Positions 1 through 9,166 of a DNA stretch of 38,929 bases are shown piece by piece. The position numbers and the translations under genes are program-made. The first letter of the stretch is position 1. Each line of letters opens with the position of its first letter. Source of the DNA: Pseudomonadota bacterium (GTDB taxonomy: Bacteria > Pseudomonadota > Gammaproteobacteria > Steroidobacterales > Steroidobacteraceae); contig JAFEDS010000008.1 in the NCBI GenBank assembly GCA_018241505.1, forward strand, positions 1 to 38,929, read 5' to 3'. A model generated the notes under the pieces. The model ran no database searches and was not told the DNA's origin. It saw nothing but the letters and a program-made list of their open reading frames with translations.

Positions 1-104
1 CCAACGATGGCATTGCTGCTGAGCCCGCCACCTACAATTGCATTGGCATTCTTGCCACCGCCGACAATCGCGTTAGCGTTCTTGCCACCACCCACAATAG
101 CGTC
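1..104 (-). repeat. 10-codon tandem repeat (NAIVGGGKNA) inside the left-edge gene
   Basis: Reading the minus strand from 104 there are three full 30-base units and a partial fourth: DAIVGGGKNA, NAIVGGGKNA, NAIVGGGLSS, NAIV. Synonymous positions differ between units (the GGG codons are GGT GGT GGC, GGC GGT GGC and GGT GGC GGG), so the protein repeat is better conserved than the DNA. Confidence 0.8.
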
Positions 105-587
105 GGCGAGTATGACGCCACGACTCGCTGGCTGGGTACCGGAAACCTGCACAACATTGCCCGATGCGACCGACGGAGACCCTTCTGTCGCTATGACAGA
201 CGTCAGATCCACATCTACCCCACCGACTTTCGCGCGCCCAACAGATTTTTGTACTTGTTGAACCACCGCGGTCAACAATACGTGGCTCGCCCCCGGCACA
301 TAGACGCCCGAGCTCGTCAGTTTCGAGATAGCGAATGTACCGTCGTCGTTCAGCTTGCCGTAAATCGACACTGAATCGCCTACGACGACGCCTTCAGGGA
401 GCCTTACCGACAGCTTCTGCCCGAGCACAACCGTCGTGCCATTCTTTTCATTGATGGACTCGACTGGGCCTTCCAACAGCAGACGCTGCGCGCTCACTTG
501 CGGTGCGCGGACAACAGAGGAAGCCCAAAGATCGGATGTAACAGCCGTAAGTGCAACGACTGCGCCGATCACAACTAGACCCTTCAT
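1..587 (-). CDS. Exported DUF5666-like protein with NAIVGGG repeats, partial (3' end off window)
   Basis: The reading frame starts at ATG 587 and is open to the window edge (195 full codons, no stop). A good ribosome binding site (AGGGAG) sits just upstream. Residues 1-22 form a signal peptide (MKGLVVIGAVVALTAVTSDL, then WA). The next region, about residues 30-140, reads like a small beta-barrel of the DUF5666 type (GPVESINEKNGTTVVLGQ, then VSIYGKLNDDGTFAISKL). After about residue 161 the chain turns into a 10-residue repeat, NAIVGGGKNA, which continues out of the window. It lies 23 bases downstream of the DUF6502-like gene on the same strand, so the two are probably co-transcribed. The function is unknown. 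The family guess rests on pattern only; the reading frame itself is well supported. Confidence 0.72.
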   Translation of the reverse strand, partial: MKGLVVIGAVVALTAVTSDLWASSVVRAPQVSAQRLLLEGPVESINEKNGTTVVLGQKLSVRLPEGVVVGDSVSIYGKLNDDGTFAISKLTSSGVYVPGASHVLLTAVVQQVQKSVGRAKVGGVDVDLTSVIATEGSPSVASGNVVQVSGTQPASRGVILADAIVGGGKNANAIVGGGKNANAIVGGGLSSNAIV

Positions 588-610
588 CAAATTCTCCCTG
601 TGCGAAATAC

Positions 611-1561
611 TCAGCTCTTTCTTTTTGGCAATGCCGCTAAAACGTCAATTTCGGCCGGCGCTGTTGGAACTTTGTTCTCGCCGGTCTTATAAGTACGCAA
701 TTCCTGATTTCGGCTTTCTGGCCGATTGACAGATTGATCTTCGAAAAAATAGATCCCCAGCCCGTACCGCTTTCCGTTGGCTTCTGTTTTCGATGAGTCC
801 AACTGGGTGAGTATGGTGTCCAACTCTGACAGTAATTCCTGGCCTTTTTGACCGGAAATCTTCATGAATTCGTCTCGACCGGCCTCGGACAACAACCCGT
901 CAGACACTACTGCGCGCTCGAAATACTTCGGCTCATTCTCAGCTCGCAACAGGTTGTAGACGAAATTGGAAGTTACGACTTCCATGAACTGACCAATCTG
1001 TTCTATGCGAGTCACGTCCGACGACGGAGTTACATACGCGCGTGAAAGGCATCGCACGGTGACGCCGTCGACCACCTCGACTGATTTGGCAGCAACAAGA
1101 GCATCGAGTAAGGCGTCTTCATCCGCCCCCGGACAGGCAATCTCGACGAGTTCTTTGAATGAATGGCGTGGCGAATTGGTGATGGGGACCAGATCCAAAT
1201 CCATCGCCAGTCCGTATGCGCCCGAGAAGTTTGCGTGCGTGTGCCATGTCGTCAGTACGTTGCCAATGCGCTCGGGACTTACAGTCTCTCTCAGACTGTG
1301 CGGCGCACCCGTCCGAAGAGCATCTCGAAGAGACGTAACATCGGTGCGCGCCAGCCCGGCGATCGCGGCAATGCGTGCGTCCGTCGTTGGGCGCTTTTGG
1401 TCAGAAAGACGCGCCTCTAGTGCTTGGATATAAGTCCTCCGCACAACTCCGGAGATTTCACCGGCAGAGATGCCGTATTCAAAAGCAGCGCGCATTAGTG
1501 GCTTGATAAGACGAGCGAATACGTCGAGGACCGCTTCCTTTTCTTTGCTTGTCTTACTCAT
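611..1561 (-). CDS. DUF6502-like protein of unknown function
   Basis: The protein has about 316 residues from ATG 1561 (MSKTSKEKEAVLDVFARLIK). An in-frame GTG at 1597 would add 12 residues and has a GAGG-type site before it, so the start is uncertain. The N-terminal segment (LIKPLMRAAFEYGISAGEIS, followed by a helix-turn-helix-like stretch with ARIAAIAGLARTDVTSLRDA) matches what I know of DUF6502 proteins, a soluble family without assigned function whose N-terminus looks like a winged-helix or DNA-binding fold. It has no signal peptide or membrane segment. The gene is followed after 23 bases by the exported DUF5666-like gene; I recall this pairing from other Gammaproteobacteria but cannot check it here. 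Any regulatory role would be inference. Confidence 0.72.
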   Translation of the reverse strand: MSKTSKEKEAVLDVFARLIKPLMRAAFEYGISAGEISGVVRRTYIQALEARLSDQKRPTTDARIAAIAGLARTDVTSLRDALRTGAPHSLRETVSPERIGNVLTTWHTHANFSGAYGLAMDLDLVPITNSPRHSFKELVEIACPGADEDALLDALVAAKSVEVVDGVTVRCLSRAYVTPSSDVTRIEQIGQFMEVVTSNFVYNLLRAENEPKYFERAVVSDGLLSEAGRDEFMKISGQKGQELLSELDTILTQLDSSKTEANGKRYGLGIYFFEDQSVNRPESRNQELRTYKTGENKVPTAPAEIDVLAALPKRKS

Positions 1562-1706
1562 AGGCGCAACTGCTGCGTCGCAGCAATACTTGCTCACGCA
1601 TTCCGCCTCGGTGGCCCGGTCGAGCCATCAAACGCGGATACGGAACCAATGAACCTCCCGAATACAGCGTCGTTAACCACCGACACTGTGTTGTGTTATG
1701 TCACCC

Positions 1707-1736
1707 AAGTTAGCAGCGATTTGTGACAGCCGTCAA
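1707..1736 (-). promoter_or_regulatory. Candidate sigma70 promoter for the DUF6502-like gene
   Basis: On the minus strand TTGACG (1736-1731) is followed after 18 bases by TAACTT (1712-1707). The -35 box matches 5 of 6 consensus bases, the -10 box only 3 of 6. It is placed about 150 bases upstream of the gene. Confidence 0.3.
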
Positions 1737-2002
1737 TCAATTGCAAGAAGACGTTGACACGCCGTCTCAGCCGCCTCCGTTCCCATTTAACTTATTGAAT
1801 CCACGGGTTGTTTTTCAGTCTCAAAACCTGCCGTGGTGCACCAAAAATCAGGACCAACGTCCCGCCGATCGGCGCCGTGGGCGGCGACGGGGCTGAAGGC
1901 CGAAAAAAAGGACCGAGAGGCGGAGCGAGCCCGGCCTGCCAATTCAGGAACGCGGCGGACTTTCAGATCGATTCAGGGCGCTGGGGCTCAGGTGGGCGCC
2001 TG

Positions 2003-2040
2003 GGGGGAGATGAGGCGGGGGCCGGGGGAGATTAGGCGGG
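2003..2040 (+). repeat. G-rich imperfect 17-bp repeat in the 470-base gap downstream of dgt
   Basis: The gap 1598-2067 has no convincing gene. Near its right side two 17-base units of the form GGGGGAGATKAGGCGGG (2003-2019 and 2024-2040, one mismatch) lie in a run of G-tracts on the plus strand. The same DNA read on the minus strand, just after the dgt stop, is C-rich and G-poor, as in Rho-loading sites. Possible roles are a G-quadruplex or a Rho-dependent end for the pil-aro-dgt transcript; both are inference. Confidence 0.5.
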
Positions 2041-2067
2041 CGAACCGCCGGAAGCTGCGGCGCGAGA

Positions 2068-3423
2068 TCAGCTCCGCTCCGTAGGATCGAGCAGCCGAGC
2101 GTGCTCGCCAATGGCGAACCGATCGGTCATGCCAGCGATGTAATCTGCGACGGCGCGAGCGCGGCCGTCGACGCCGCGGGCCTTTTCGGCGGCTTGGGCA
2201 AGCGTCCGGTACTCGGTGGGCAGCAGGTTTACGTCGTTGAAGAAGGCGTCGAACAGCTCGCGCAGGACGCGACGGGCTTTCGACGTCATGCGGACCACCT
2301 TGTAGTGGCGGTATAGACGGTCCCGCAGAAACGTCATCAGCTCGGTGTGCTCTTCGCGGCCCGCCACACTCAGCGCCGCGAGCGGCTTCGGCTGCAGGCG
2401 GACGTCCTCGATCGAACGCGGCTGGGCGGCGTCGATATTGGACTGAGTGGTGAGGATCAGGTCGGTGAGGATGAAGTTGATCATCCGCCGGATGACTTCA
2501 TGTACCAGGCGGCGCTCGCCCAAGCCGGGGTATTTGCTCACGACCGTGTCGTATTGGCGCCGGAACAGGCGCACATCGAGCAGCTCACCGACTTCGATCA
2601 TGCCGGCGCGGATACCGTCGTCGACGTCGTGGTTGTTGTACGCGATTTCGTCGGCGAGGTTCGCGATCTGGGCTTCGAGACCGGGCTGGCGGCGCAGGAG
2701 AAATCGCTCGCCGAGCTCGCCCAAGTTGCGTGCATTGCGGACCGAACAATGCTTCAAGATCCCTTCGCGGCACTCGAAAGTCAGGTTGAGGCCCGGAAAC
2801 TCGGCGTAGCGCTCTTCGAGCTCGTCGACCACCCGCAGTGACTGCAGGTTGTGCTCAAAACCACCGTACGGCTTCATGCACTCGTTCAACGCATCCTGGC
2901 CGGCGTGACCGAAGGGGGTGTGCCCGAGGTCATGCGCGAGGCTGATGGCTTCGGTCAGGGACTCGTTGAGGCGGAGCGCTACCGCGGCGGAGCGGGCGAT
3001 CTGCGCCACTTCGATGGAGTGGGTAACGCGGGTGCGGTAGAGGTCGCCTTCGTGGTTTACAAACACCTGGGTCTTGTAGACCAGGCGCCGAAAGGCGTTA
3101 GCGTGGATTATGCGATCGCGGTCGCGCTGGAATTCGGTGCGGAAGGCAGGTGGGGGCTCGGGGTGACGTCGCCCGCGAGATTGGGCGTCGGTAGCGGCGT
3201 AGGGTGCGAGCACATAGGTGTCAGGCGCGGCGGCGGCGGGATCCAGCGGCGGCCTTGGTGACGGCGCCGATGGCAGCGACTGCGCAGACACCCGGGATTC
3301 GGCCGACGCTGGCGATTCCGCCGAAGGGACCGTCAACGGCGGCGCATCGCGAGCGTCAGGCGCCGATGCATCATCAACCTCAGCGCTCGACGGCCCACCG
3401 TGACCTCGGCTTATCTCGTTCAC
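2068..3423 (-). CDS. dgt: dGTP triphosphohydrolase-like HD protein (dGTPase)
   Basis: Cytoplasmic HD-domain enzyme that, by family, removes triphosphate from dGTP or other dNTPs. The conserved part starts at about residue 70 ([19 protein letters not shown]) and includes [18 protein letters not shown]135 in THSIEV, and the HD pair at about 164-165 in [13 protein letters not shown]. The start is placed at GTG 3423, four bases after the aroB stop; a longer frame to 3501 would run 74 bases into aroB and is unlikely. With this start the first 68 or so residues are an Ala/Pro/Ser-rich low-complexity extension with no ATG inside it. The gene follows aroB closely, so it probably ends the aroK-aroB-dgt transcript. 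Family members of this shorter type (YpjH/Deinococcus-like clade) lack the long E. coli insertions. The substrate is not certain. Confidence 0.9.
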   Translation of the reverse strand: MNEISRGHGGPSSAEVDDASAPDARDAPPLTVPSAESPASAESRVSAQSLPSAPSPRPPLDPAAAAPDTYVLAPYAATDAQSRGRRHPEPPPAFRTEFQRDRDRIIHANAFRRLVYKTQVFVNHEGDLYRTRVTHSIEVAQIARSAAVALRLNESLTEAISLAHDLGHTPFGHAGQDALNECMKPYGGFEHNLQSLRVVDELEERYAEFPGLNLTFECREGILKHCSVRNARNLGELGERFLLRRQPGLEAQIANLADEIAYNNHDVDDGIRAGMIEVGELLDVRLFRRQYDTVVSKYPGLGERRLVHEVIRRMINFILTDLILTTQSNIDAAQPRSIEDVRLQPKPLAALSVAGREEHTELMTFLRDRLYRHYKVVRMTSKARRVLRELFDAFFNDVNLLPTEYRTLAQAAEKARGVDGRARAVADYIAGMTDRFAIGEHARLLDPTERS

Positions 3424-3427
3424 ATCA

Positions 3428-4504
3428 TCATCCGAAGTAGGCGTCCAGAGTTCGATGCAACGCCTGCTCTGGGTAATCGGCAGTAACAAACGACTCCCCA
3501 ATCCGGCGCAACAGGATCAACCGCATCCGCCCCCCCAACGCCTTCTTGTCGATGCGCATGTGCTCCAGAGCCACCTCCGGGGTCACCCCATCGATTCGCA
3601 CAGGCAGACCGGCGCGCTCCAGCAAAACCCGAAGGCGCTCAACCTGAGCGCCATCAACCATTCCACACTCCTGCGACATCGAGGCAGCCATCAGCAGGCC
3701 GGCGCCAACGGCTTCGCCGTGCAGCCACCGTGTGTAGTGGGTCGCCGATTCAACCGCGTGACCGAACGTGTGACCGAGATTGAGTAGAGCACGGTCGCCC
3801 TGCTCGCGTTCGTCGCGCCCAACGATTTCCGCCTTGATCTCGCACGATCGTTGGATCACGTGCGACAACGCCTTCGGGTCGGCGGCCAGGAGCTCATCCA
3901 TGTGAGATTCGAGCCAGTCAAAGAAGGCGGCATCGCCCAGCAGTCCGTACTTGATGACCTCCGCAATTCCGGCACGCAGCTCCCGCACAGGCAACGTAGC
4001 AAGCGTCGACGCATCCGCAATCACAGCCACCGGCTGATGAAACGCCCCGATCAGATTCTTGCCGCCGGGATGGTTCACCCCAGTCTTGCCGCCCACCGAT
4101 GAATCGACCTGCGCCAGCAGAGTTGTGGGCACCTGGACATACGCCACCCCACGTTGGTAGCAAGCCGCGGCGAACCCAGCCATGTCACCAACAACGCCTC
4201 CACCGAGAGCAATCACAGTGCAGTCGCGACCGAAGCGGTTCGCAACCAGCACGTCGAGGATTCGGGCGACAGTGGTGAGTGTCTTGTGCGACTCGCCATC
4301 GGGCAGAATCGCCTCGACCACGCGACTGCCGCTGAATGCTTCGACCAGTGAGGCCATGTATAGCGGAGCGACCGTGGTATTGCTGACGACGAGGATGTCC
4401 CGGCCTGGGACATGCTGCCGCAGAAGCTCCGGCTGATGGAGCAGCCCTTCCCCGATCAGTATGGGGTAGCTGCGCTCGCCTAATTCGACTTTGAGGGTAT
4501 TCAC
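3428..4504 (-). CDS. aroB: 3-dehydroquinate synthase
   Basis: Second step of the shikimate pathway: converts DAHP to 3-dehydroquinate using NAD and a divalent metal, in the cytoplasm. It has 358 residues, the usual length. The NAD-binding [11 protein letters not shown] begins at about residue 101, followed by [20 protein letters not shown]. The expected metal ligands are present: E182 in [10 protein letters not shown]245 in [10 protein letters not shown] and H262 in LHGEAVGAG. The gene lies 9 bases downstream of aroK in the conserved order aroK-aroB and nearly touches dgt. Confidence 0.97.
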   Translation of the reverse strand: MNTLKVELGERSYPILIGEGLLHQPELLRQHVPGRDILVVSNTTVAPLYMASLVEAFSGSRVVEAILPDGESHKTLTTVARILDVLVANRFGRDCTVIALGGGVVGDMAGFAAACYQRGVAYVQVPTTLLAQVDSSVGGKTGVNHPGGKNLIGAFHQPVAVIADASTLATLPVRELRAGIAEVIKYGLLGDAAFFDWLESHMDELLAADPKALSHVIQRSCEIKAEIVGRDEREQGDRALLNLGHTFGHAVESATHYTRWLHGEAVGAGLLMAASMSQECGMVDGAQVERLRVLLERAGLPVRIDGVTPEVALEHMRIDKKALGGRMRLILLRRIGESFVTADYPEQALHRTLDAYFG

Positions 4505-4513
4505 CCCGTCAGC

Positions 4514-5044
4514 CTAGCGGCCCATCCCGGTAGCGTCGAGTTCTCGCAGGATGTCCTCAGCAACGTGACGGACCCGGCGGTTGTCCGTAACAACCGTGAT
4601 ATCGGCGATTTCGGTATATAGGGGCGCTCGAATGTCCATGAGCGCCTGAAGCTTGACTGAAGGATCCACGTTGCTGAGCAGCGGCCGGGCCCGACCCTGG
4701 CGGACGCGCTCAGCCTGTTGTGCCACGGAGGTTTTCAGGTAGATGACGCGGCCGCGCTCCGCCAGAAACCGCCGGTTCTCCGGTAGCAGGATGGCGCCCC
4801 CACCGGTGGCCATGACAATCCGCTCCATGGCGGTCAGAATTTCCAGGGTTTCGCTTTCGCGCTGGCGAAATCCAGCCTCGCCTTCCTTCTCAAAGATGTA
4901 GGGAATGTCCACGCCGGTGCGGCGCTCGATTTCCACGTCACTGTCGTAGAAGGGACGGCGCAGCAGCCGCGAGAGCTGCTTGCCCACGGCGCTTTTGCCG
5001 GAACCCATGGGTCCGACCAGGAAGAGGTTGGATTTGGCGAGCAT
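4514..5044 (-). CDS. aroK: Shikimate kinase
   Basis: Phosphorylates shikimate to shikimate 3-phosphate with ATP. At 176 residues it is typical. It shows the Walker A motif GPMGSGKS (11-18), the shikimate-binding YDSDVEIERRTG (from about 33), the TGGGAILLPENR loop and the lid segment around GRARPLL. It is first in an aroK-aroB-dgt unit. A strong terminator for the upstream lipoprotein gene lies just before it (5070-5095), so aroK either has its own promoter in the short gap or depends on read-through from the pil transcript. Confidence 0.97.
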   Translation of the reverse strand: MLAKSNLFLVGPMGSGKSAVGKQLSRLLRRPFYDSDVEIERRTGVDIPYIFEKEGEAGFRQRESETLEILTAMERIVMATGGGAILLPENRRFLAERGRVIYLKTSVAQQAERVRQGRARPLLSNVDPSVKLQALMDIRAPLYTEIADITVVTDNRRVRHVAEDILRELDATGMGR

Positions 5045-5069
5045 TCAGGCCAGCAGCATACCTAAAACG

Positions 5070-5095
5070 AAACGGCCGCCCGAGGGCGGCCGTTT
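5070..5095 (-). terminator. Intrinsic terminator after the Ig-like lipoprotein gene
   Basis: A near-perfect inverted repeat (AAACGGCCGCC / GGCGGCCGTTT, 11-12 bp arms around a CGAG-type loop) lies 25 bases after the lipoprotein stop. On the minus strand it continues into CGTTTTAGG, giving a short U-rich tail. Confidence 0.8.
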
Positions 5096-5119
5096 GGGGA
5101 TCAGGCGAATCCCGCGCGA

Positions 5120-6934
5120 TCAGGTGATGGTGACCGGAACCGTCAGCACAGTGGCAATCTGGCCCGGTGAGGTTACGAGAATCGTGAGATTCCCACTGCC
5201 TGCAGCCGTCGCGGCGGTAAAGCTAAAGGGCACAGTCGCCCCAGTAGTACCGGCGTCGCAACCCACCGCATACGGGTTGGGCGTTTGAGTCACAGTGCCA
5301 ACTGTGCTGGGAGCTGATACAGCCACCGTTGTTCCAGCCGGCATCGAATTGCCATTCGCATCCTTCAGGTTGAAATTCACAGTTCCCGAAGCGCTGCGAG
5401 CAATTGACAGGCCCGCGCCGCTGAAATTTCCGGTAAAGCCTCCCGTGACACCCCCGAACGTAATAACGCCGTGGCCGGACGACATGACGATCGGGATGCT
5501 GACACCGATCGCAAGCGTTGTCGTGTTGCAACTCGTGGCGGTGCAGGTGATGCCTTTGAAAGTACCGTCGCCCGGATCGCGAGTGGAGTTCTTGTTGAAG
5601 TCCAGGAAGTACTCGCCGACCGCATACGCGCCGTTCTGGTTGTCGTCGCGGTACGGTTCACCCAGATCGGCAAAGGCCTCGCCCGAATCGTAGAAACCAT
5701 TGGAATTGGCGTCGTTGAAGAACTCTTCCCCAATCGCGGTGGCCAATACCATCACGCGTCCGGTGCCACTCGCAGGCGGTACGCTGCTGGTGTCCGGCCG
5801 TGGATTGGCGCTGACCCAGTTGACACTGCAGGTGCCATCCGGCTTGTTGTTGGCGTCCGCGCTGGTCACGCAGCTACCGTCAATGTGTCCGCCGTTGGTG
5901 GTGAAAGAGACTGCCGTGCCGGCAGGAGCCGGGTTGTTGTATCGATCAGCCAGTCGGACCGTAATGGGAATCTTGATACCGTCGACATTCAAGGTTTCAA
6001 CGTTCGGGCAACCGGCTCCGGTGCCGGGTACTTTGGTGCCATCCGGGTTCAGAGCCGGCCCCGTCGCGATCGAGAACGCGCTCGAAGATGGAATGCCCGT
6101 TGTGACTGCCAACGCGCTCGATTGAGTCGTCAGCGCCGGCGAATCAATCGCCGCAGTCACTCGGACGGTGGTATGCACGGTTCCCGAGCTGACCACTGTC
6201 TGAACAGTACCATCAGCAGCGGAGGTCGCTGTGTCCGGCGACAATGTCAACCCGCCAACTGTGGTGTCGAGACTGAATTTGACGGTCGCGCCGGGCCGCG
6301 CGCCGCCCGTGGCATCGACTACCTTGAAAATGACTGTCGACGTTTCACCAAGGCCCGTGCCCTTGAGACCGATCTCGCCGGGTGACGCCGACTCGAATTG
6401 GATCGAACCGATCGCCGCGGACGCGACGGTAACCGCACCGGAAGCAGACAGGCTGGTCCCGCCGACGGTTGCAGAAGCCGTTATGGTGTCGGATCCGCTG
6501 CAGCCCTTGGCGGTGTACGTCGCCGTAACCGTGCCGCTGCTGGTAGACACCGTGCCGGGCGATGATCCCGCCGTGGTTGTGCCAGTCGGCGTAATTGTTG
6601 CCAGTCCTGTACCAACACACCCTGAGTTCAGCACCACCGAGACAGCGCCACCGGTGTACAACGCACCGGTCTTGTCCACAATGTTGATTGTCATGCTGGC
6701 CGTGCCGCCGGCAGCAATCGATGTGCTGGACAGGTCGATTGAGCCTGAGGTGAAACCAGTGCCGGTTCCACTGCCCATTCTATAGGTCGTCGTCCCGGTG
6801 CCACCGGTTCCGCCGGTCCCGGTACCCCCGGTACCCCCGCTCGATGAGCCGGAGCCCTGGAACGAGTTACCGCCGCATCCGGCCAGCGCAATTGTGACAG
6901 CGGCAAGCGCTGTGACTGATACCAACTTATGCAT
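5120..6934 (-). CDS. Large Ig-like-repeat lipoprotein
   Basis: 604 residues with a lipoprotein signal (lipobox LAGC, Cys20), then a Gly/Ser/Thr linker to about residue 50. The remainder is Thr/Ser/Val-rich beta-sandwich sequence resembling bacterial Ig-like (invasin/Big-type) domains, perhaps four of them, e.g. SIAAGGTASMTINIVDKTGA and LADRYNNPAPAGTAVSFTTN. Around residues 405-455 an Asp/Asn-rich insert (NDANSNGFYDSGEAF, DFNKNSTRDPGD) looks like EF-hand-type calcium loops. It should be an outer-membrane-anchored, extended envelope protein. It begins 43 bases after the pilQ stop and ends at a terminator, in a place where pilQ is usually followed directly by aroK. A role as a pilus- or surface-associated factor is inference from position. 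GTG/ATG choice is not an issue; ATG 6934 has a GGGTGGG site. Confidence 0.85.
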   Translation of the reverse strand: MHKLVSVTALAAVTIALAGCGGNSFQGSGSSSGGTGGTGTGGTGGTGTTTYRMGSGTGTGFTSGSIDLSSTSIAAGGTASMTINIVDKTGALYTGGAVSVVLNSGCVGTGLATITPTGTTTAGSSPGTVSTSSGTVTATYTAKGCSGSDTITASATVGGTSLSASGAVTVASAAIGSIQFESASPGEIGLKGTGLGETSTVIFKVVDATGGARPGATVKFSLDTTVGGLTLSPDTATSAADGTVQTVVSSGTVHTTVRVTAAIDSPALTTQSSALAVTTGIPSSSAFSIATGPALNPDGTKVPGTGAGCPNVETLNVDGIKIPITVRLADRYNNPAPAGTAVSFTTNGGHIDGSCVTSADANNKPDGTCSVNWVSANPRPDTSSVPPASGTGRVMVLATAIGEEFFNDANSNGFYDSGEAFADLGEPYRDDNQNGAYAVGEYFLDFNKNSTRDPGDGTFKGITCTATSCNTTTLAIGVSIPIVMSSGHGVITFGGVTGGFTGNFSGAGLSIARSASGTVNFNLKDANGNSMPAGTTVAVSAPSTVGTVTQTPNPYAVGCDAGTTGATVPFSFTAATAAGSGNLTILVTSPGQIATVLTVPVTIT

Positions 6935-6977
6935 GTCCCACCCTGATATGAAACCAACCCGCCGTCAGCACGGCCGA

Positions 6978-9131
6978 TCAGTAGACGTTGACTCCCTCAC
7001 GGACAATCTTCGGCGTAACGAAGATCAGCAACTCGTCCTTGTCGTTCTGCTTGTGCTGCTCCCTGAACAACGCACCCAGAACCGGGATGTCACCCAACAG
7101 AGGTACCTTGGTCAAATCTTCGCGATGATTGGTCTCGAGCACGCCGCCGAGCACCACCGTCTGACCGTCGTTTACCAGCACCTGCGTCTGGATTTCCTTC
7201 GTGTCGATGGACGGAACGTTCACGCCGCCCGAGGCCACGGTGATGGTGCCGATGCTGTCCTTGCGCACGTCGAGATCGAGAATGATGCGGTTGTCGGGAG
7301 TGATCTGCGGTTTGACCTTCAAGGACAACACCGCCTTCTTGAACGAAATGGTGGTCGCGCCGCTCGAGGCCGACTGCTGGTACGGAATTTCCGTACCCTG
7401 CTCAATCACAGCTTCCTTCTGGTTCGCCGTGATCACGCGCGGTGAAGAGATGACTTCGGCGCGGGTCTCCGCCTGCGCGGCCGACAGCTCGAGATCGACG
7501 ATGTAGTTGGAACCGAGGATGCCGAGCGCGAAGCTGCCGGCCGGTGAGGGCACAGGCAGGTTCACGTTGTAACGCTGCGGAGCGCCCGTCCCTCCGGTGG
7601 GAACCTGGACCGGGAATGACTGGCCGGTCGACTGCTGGTTGGCGAGCGCCGAGCCGATCACCGAATCGGTCGCCGCGGCCGTACCGCTGGTGGTCCACAC
7701 GCCGTTACCATTCGCCTGGGCGGTGGTGTAGCCGACGCGGGCACCGAGGTCGCGCTTGAAGTCATCGTTCACGATCACGATGCGCGCTTCAATCAACACC
7801 TGGCGCACCGGGATGTCGAGAGTTGCAACCAGGCGGCGGATGTCGGCGAGACGGTCGGCCGTGTCCTGCAGCAACAGTGTGTTGGTACGGTCATCCACCG
7901 CGACATTGCCGCGGGCGGACAAGAGACTGCCGCCCTGCGACTTGATCAGGCCGGCCATGTCGGCAGCCTTGGCGTAGTTGACCTGCAGGTACTCGGAACG
8001 CAGCGGCGCCAGCTCCTGGATGTCCTTCCGGGCGGCGAGGTCAGCCTTCTCGCGCGCCGCCAACTCTTCCTGCGGAGCGACAATGATGACGTTGTCCTGC
8101 TTGCGCTTGTCGAGGCCCTTGGTGCGCAAAACGATATCGAGAGCCTGGTCCCACGGAACATTCTGCAAACGCAAGGTGACGTTGCCGTTCACCGTGTCAC
8201 TGACCACGATGTTCTGGCCGCTCGCATCGGCAAGCAACTGCAGAACCGCGCGCGTCTCGATTTCCTGGAAGTTGAGAGTCAGACGCTCGCCGGTGTACTG
8301 CGGCTTGTCGTCCTGGACGACAGCGGCCTTGCGCTGCGGCTGAATCTCGACAACGTACTGATCGTCGGACTGGTAAGCGAGCTGCTCATAGTCGCCGGTC
8401 GCATTGATGGCGATACGTGTTCCGTTGCCGGCGCGCGAGGCGTCGAACGAGCTGATCGGCGTGCCGAAATCGGTGGCGTCATAGCGGCGCGCCAGGTTTT
8501 TCGGCAGGTCGGCATCGAAGTCGACAACAATCTGATTTCCAACCTGACGCAGGTTGATATGAGTGTGCGGGTCGGTGAGACGTACCAGGATGCGGCCGGC
8601 GCCATCCTGGCTGCGGCGGAAGTCGATGCTGCGAATGGCGCGCTGACCGGATGCGACAGCCGCGTTGCTGCGGACGACCGAAGCGGCGGTTCCAGTGCTG
8701 ACGGCCGCGTTGTTGGCACCACCCAGGTTCACAACGATGTTGTTGCCATCGACGCGGGTGTCATAGGGCACCAGCTTGTCGAGGTTCATGACCAGGCGGG
8801 TGCGATCCTTCGTTTCCGCGGCCAGGATCGAATCCACACCGGAGGTGTGCACATCGATGCGGCGGTTCGGCAGAGCGAGCGTCGTCCCCGGCAGGTCGAA
8901 TGAAATACGGGCCGGATTGTCGATGGTGAAGGACAGCGGCTGGGGTGCCGGACCCGACAACCGCAGGGTGATCTGCACCTGCTGGCCAGGCAGCGGCTGC
9001 ACATCCACGGCTTCGAGTTTCGGGCCATCCTCGGCGCGGGCCGGCTGGCTCGGGAGAGTCCCGAGAACGCCTGCGATCACGAGCCACGCGGCCGCGGCCA
9101 GGATCCGACTCATCGGGTTAGGACGTTTCAT
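6978..9131 (-). CDS. pilQ: Type IV pilus secretin PilQ
   Basis: Outer-membrane ring through which the pilus fibre passes. 717 residues: signal peptide ending ARA at about 33, two AMIN peptidoglycan-binding regions (about 40-135 and 165-265; RISFDLPGTTL is typical), a secretin N0/STN region (LTLNFQEIETRAVLQLLAD, from about 283), an N1 domain (ADRLADIRRLVATLDIPVRQ) and the C-terminal secretin barrel with VPLLGDIPVLGALFR and DELLIFVTPKIV. Last gene of the pilMNOPQ set; a GGGAG site precedes ATG 9131. Confidence 0.97.
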   Translation of the reverse strand: MKRPNPMSRILAAAAWLVIAGVLGTLPSQPARAEDGPKLEAVDVQPLPGQQVQITLRLSGPAPQPLSFTIDNPARISFDLPGTTLALPNRRIDVHTSGVDSILAAETKDRTRLVMNLDKLVPYDTRVDGNNIVVNLGGANNAAVSTGTAASVVRSNAAVASGQRAIRSIDFRRSQDGAGRILVRLTDPHTHINLRQVGNQIVVDFDADLPKNLARRYDATDFGTPISSFDASRAGNGTRIAINATGDYEQLAYQSDDQYVVEIQPQRKAAVVQDDKPQYTGERLTLNFQEIETRAVLQLLADASGQNIVVSDTVNGNVTLRLQNVPWDQALDIVLRTKGLDKRKQDNVIIVAPQEELAAREKADLAARKDIQELAPLRSEYLQVNYAKAADMAGLIKSQGGSLLSARGNVAVDDRTNTLLLQDTADRLADIRRLVATLDIPVRQVLIEARIVIVNDDFKRDLGARVGYTTAQANGNGVWTTSGTAAATDSVIGSALANQQSTGQSFPVQVPTGGTGAPQRYNVNLPVPSPAGSFALGILGSNYIVDLELSAAQAETRAEVISSPRVITANQKEAVIEQGTEIPYQQSASSGATTISFKKAVLSLKVKPQITPDNRIILDLDVRKDSIGTITVASGGVNVPSIDTKEIQTQVLVNDGQTVVLGGVLETNHREDLTKVPLLGDIPVLGALFREQHKQNDKDELLIFVTPKIVREGVNVY

Positions 9132-9166
9132 TCGTGAGAGCTCCCTGAAGAATCGACGCTGACTGA

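Noticed and set aside
5471-6385. 304-residue plus-strand frame over the Ig-like gene
   Set aside because: Arg-rich shadow composition and fully antisense to a gene with a clear signal peptide and domains.
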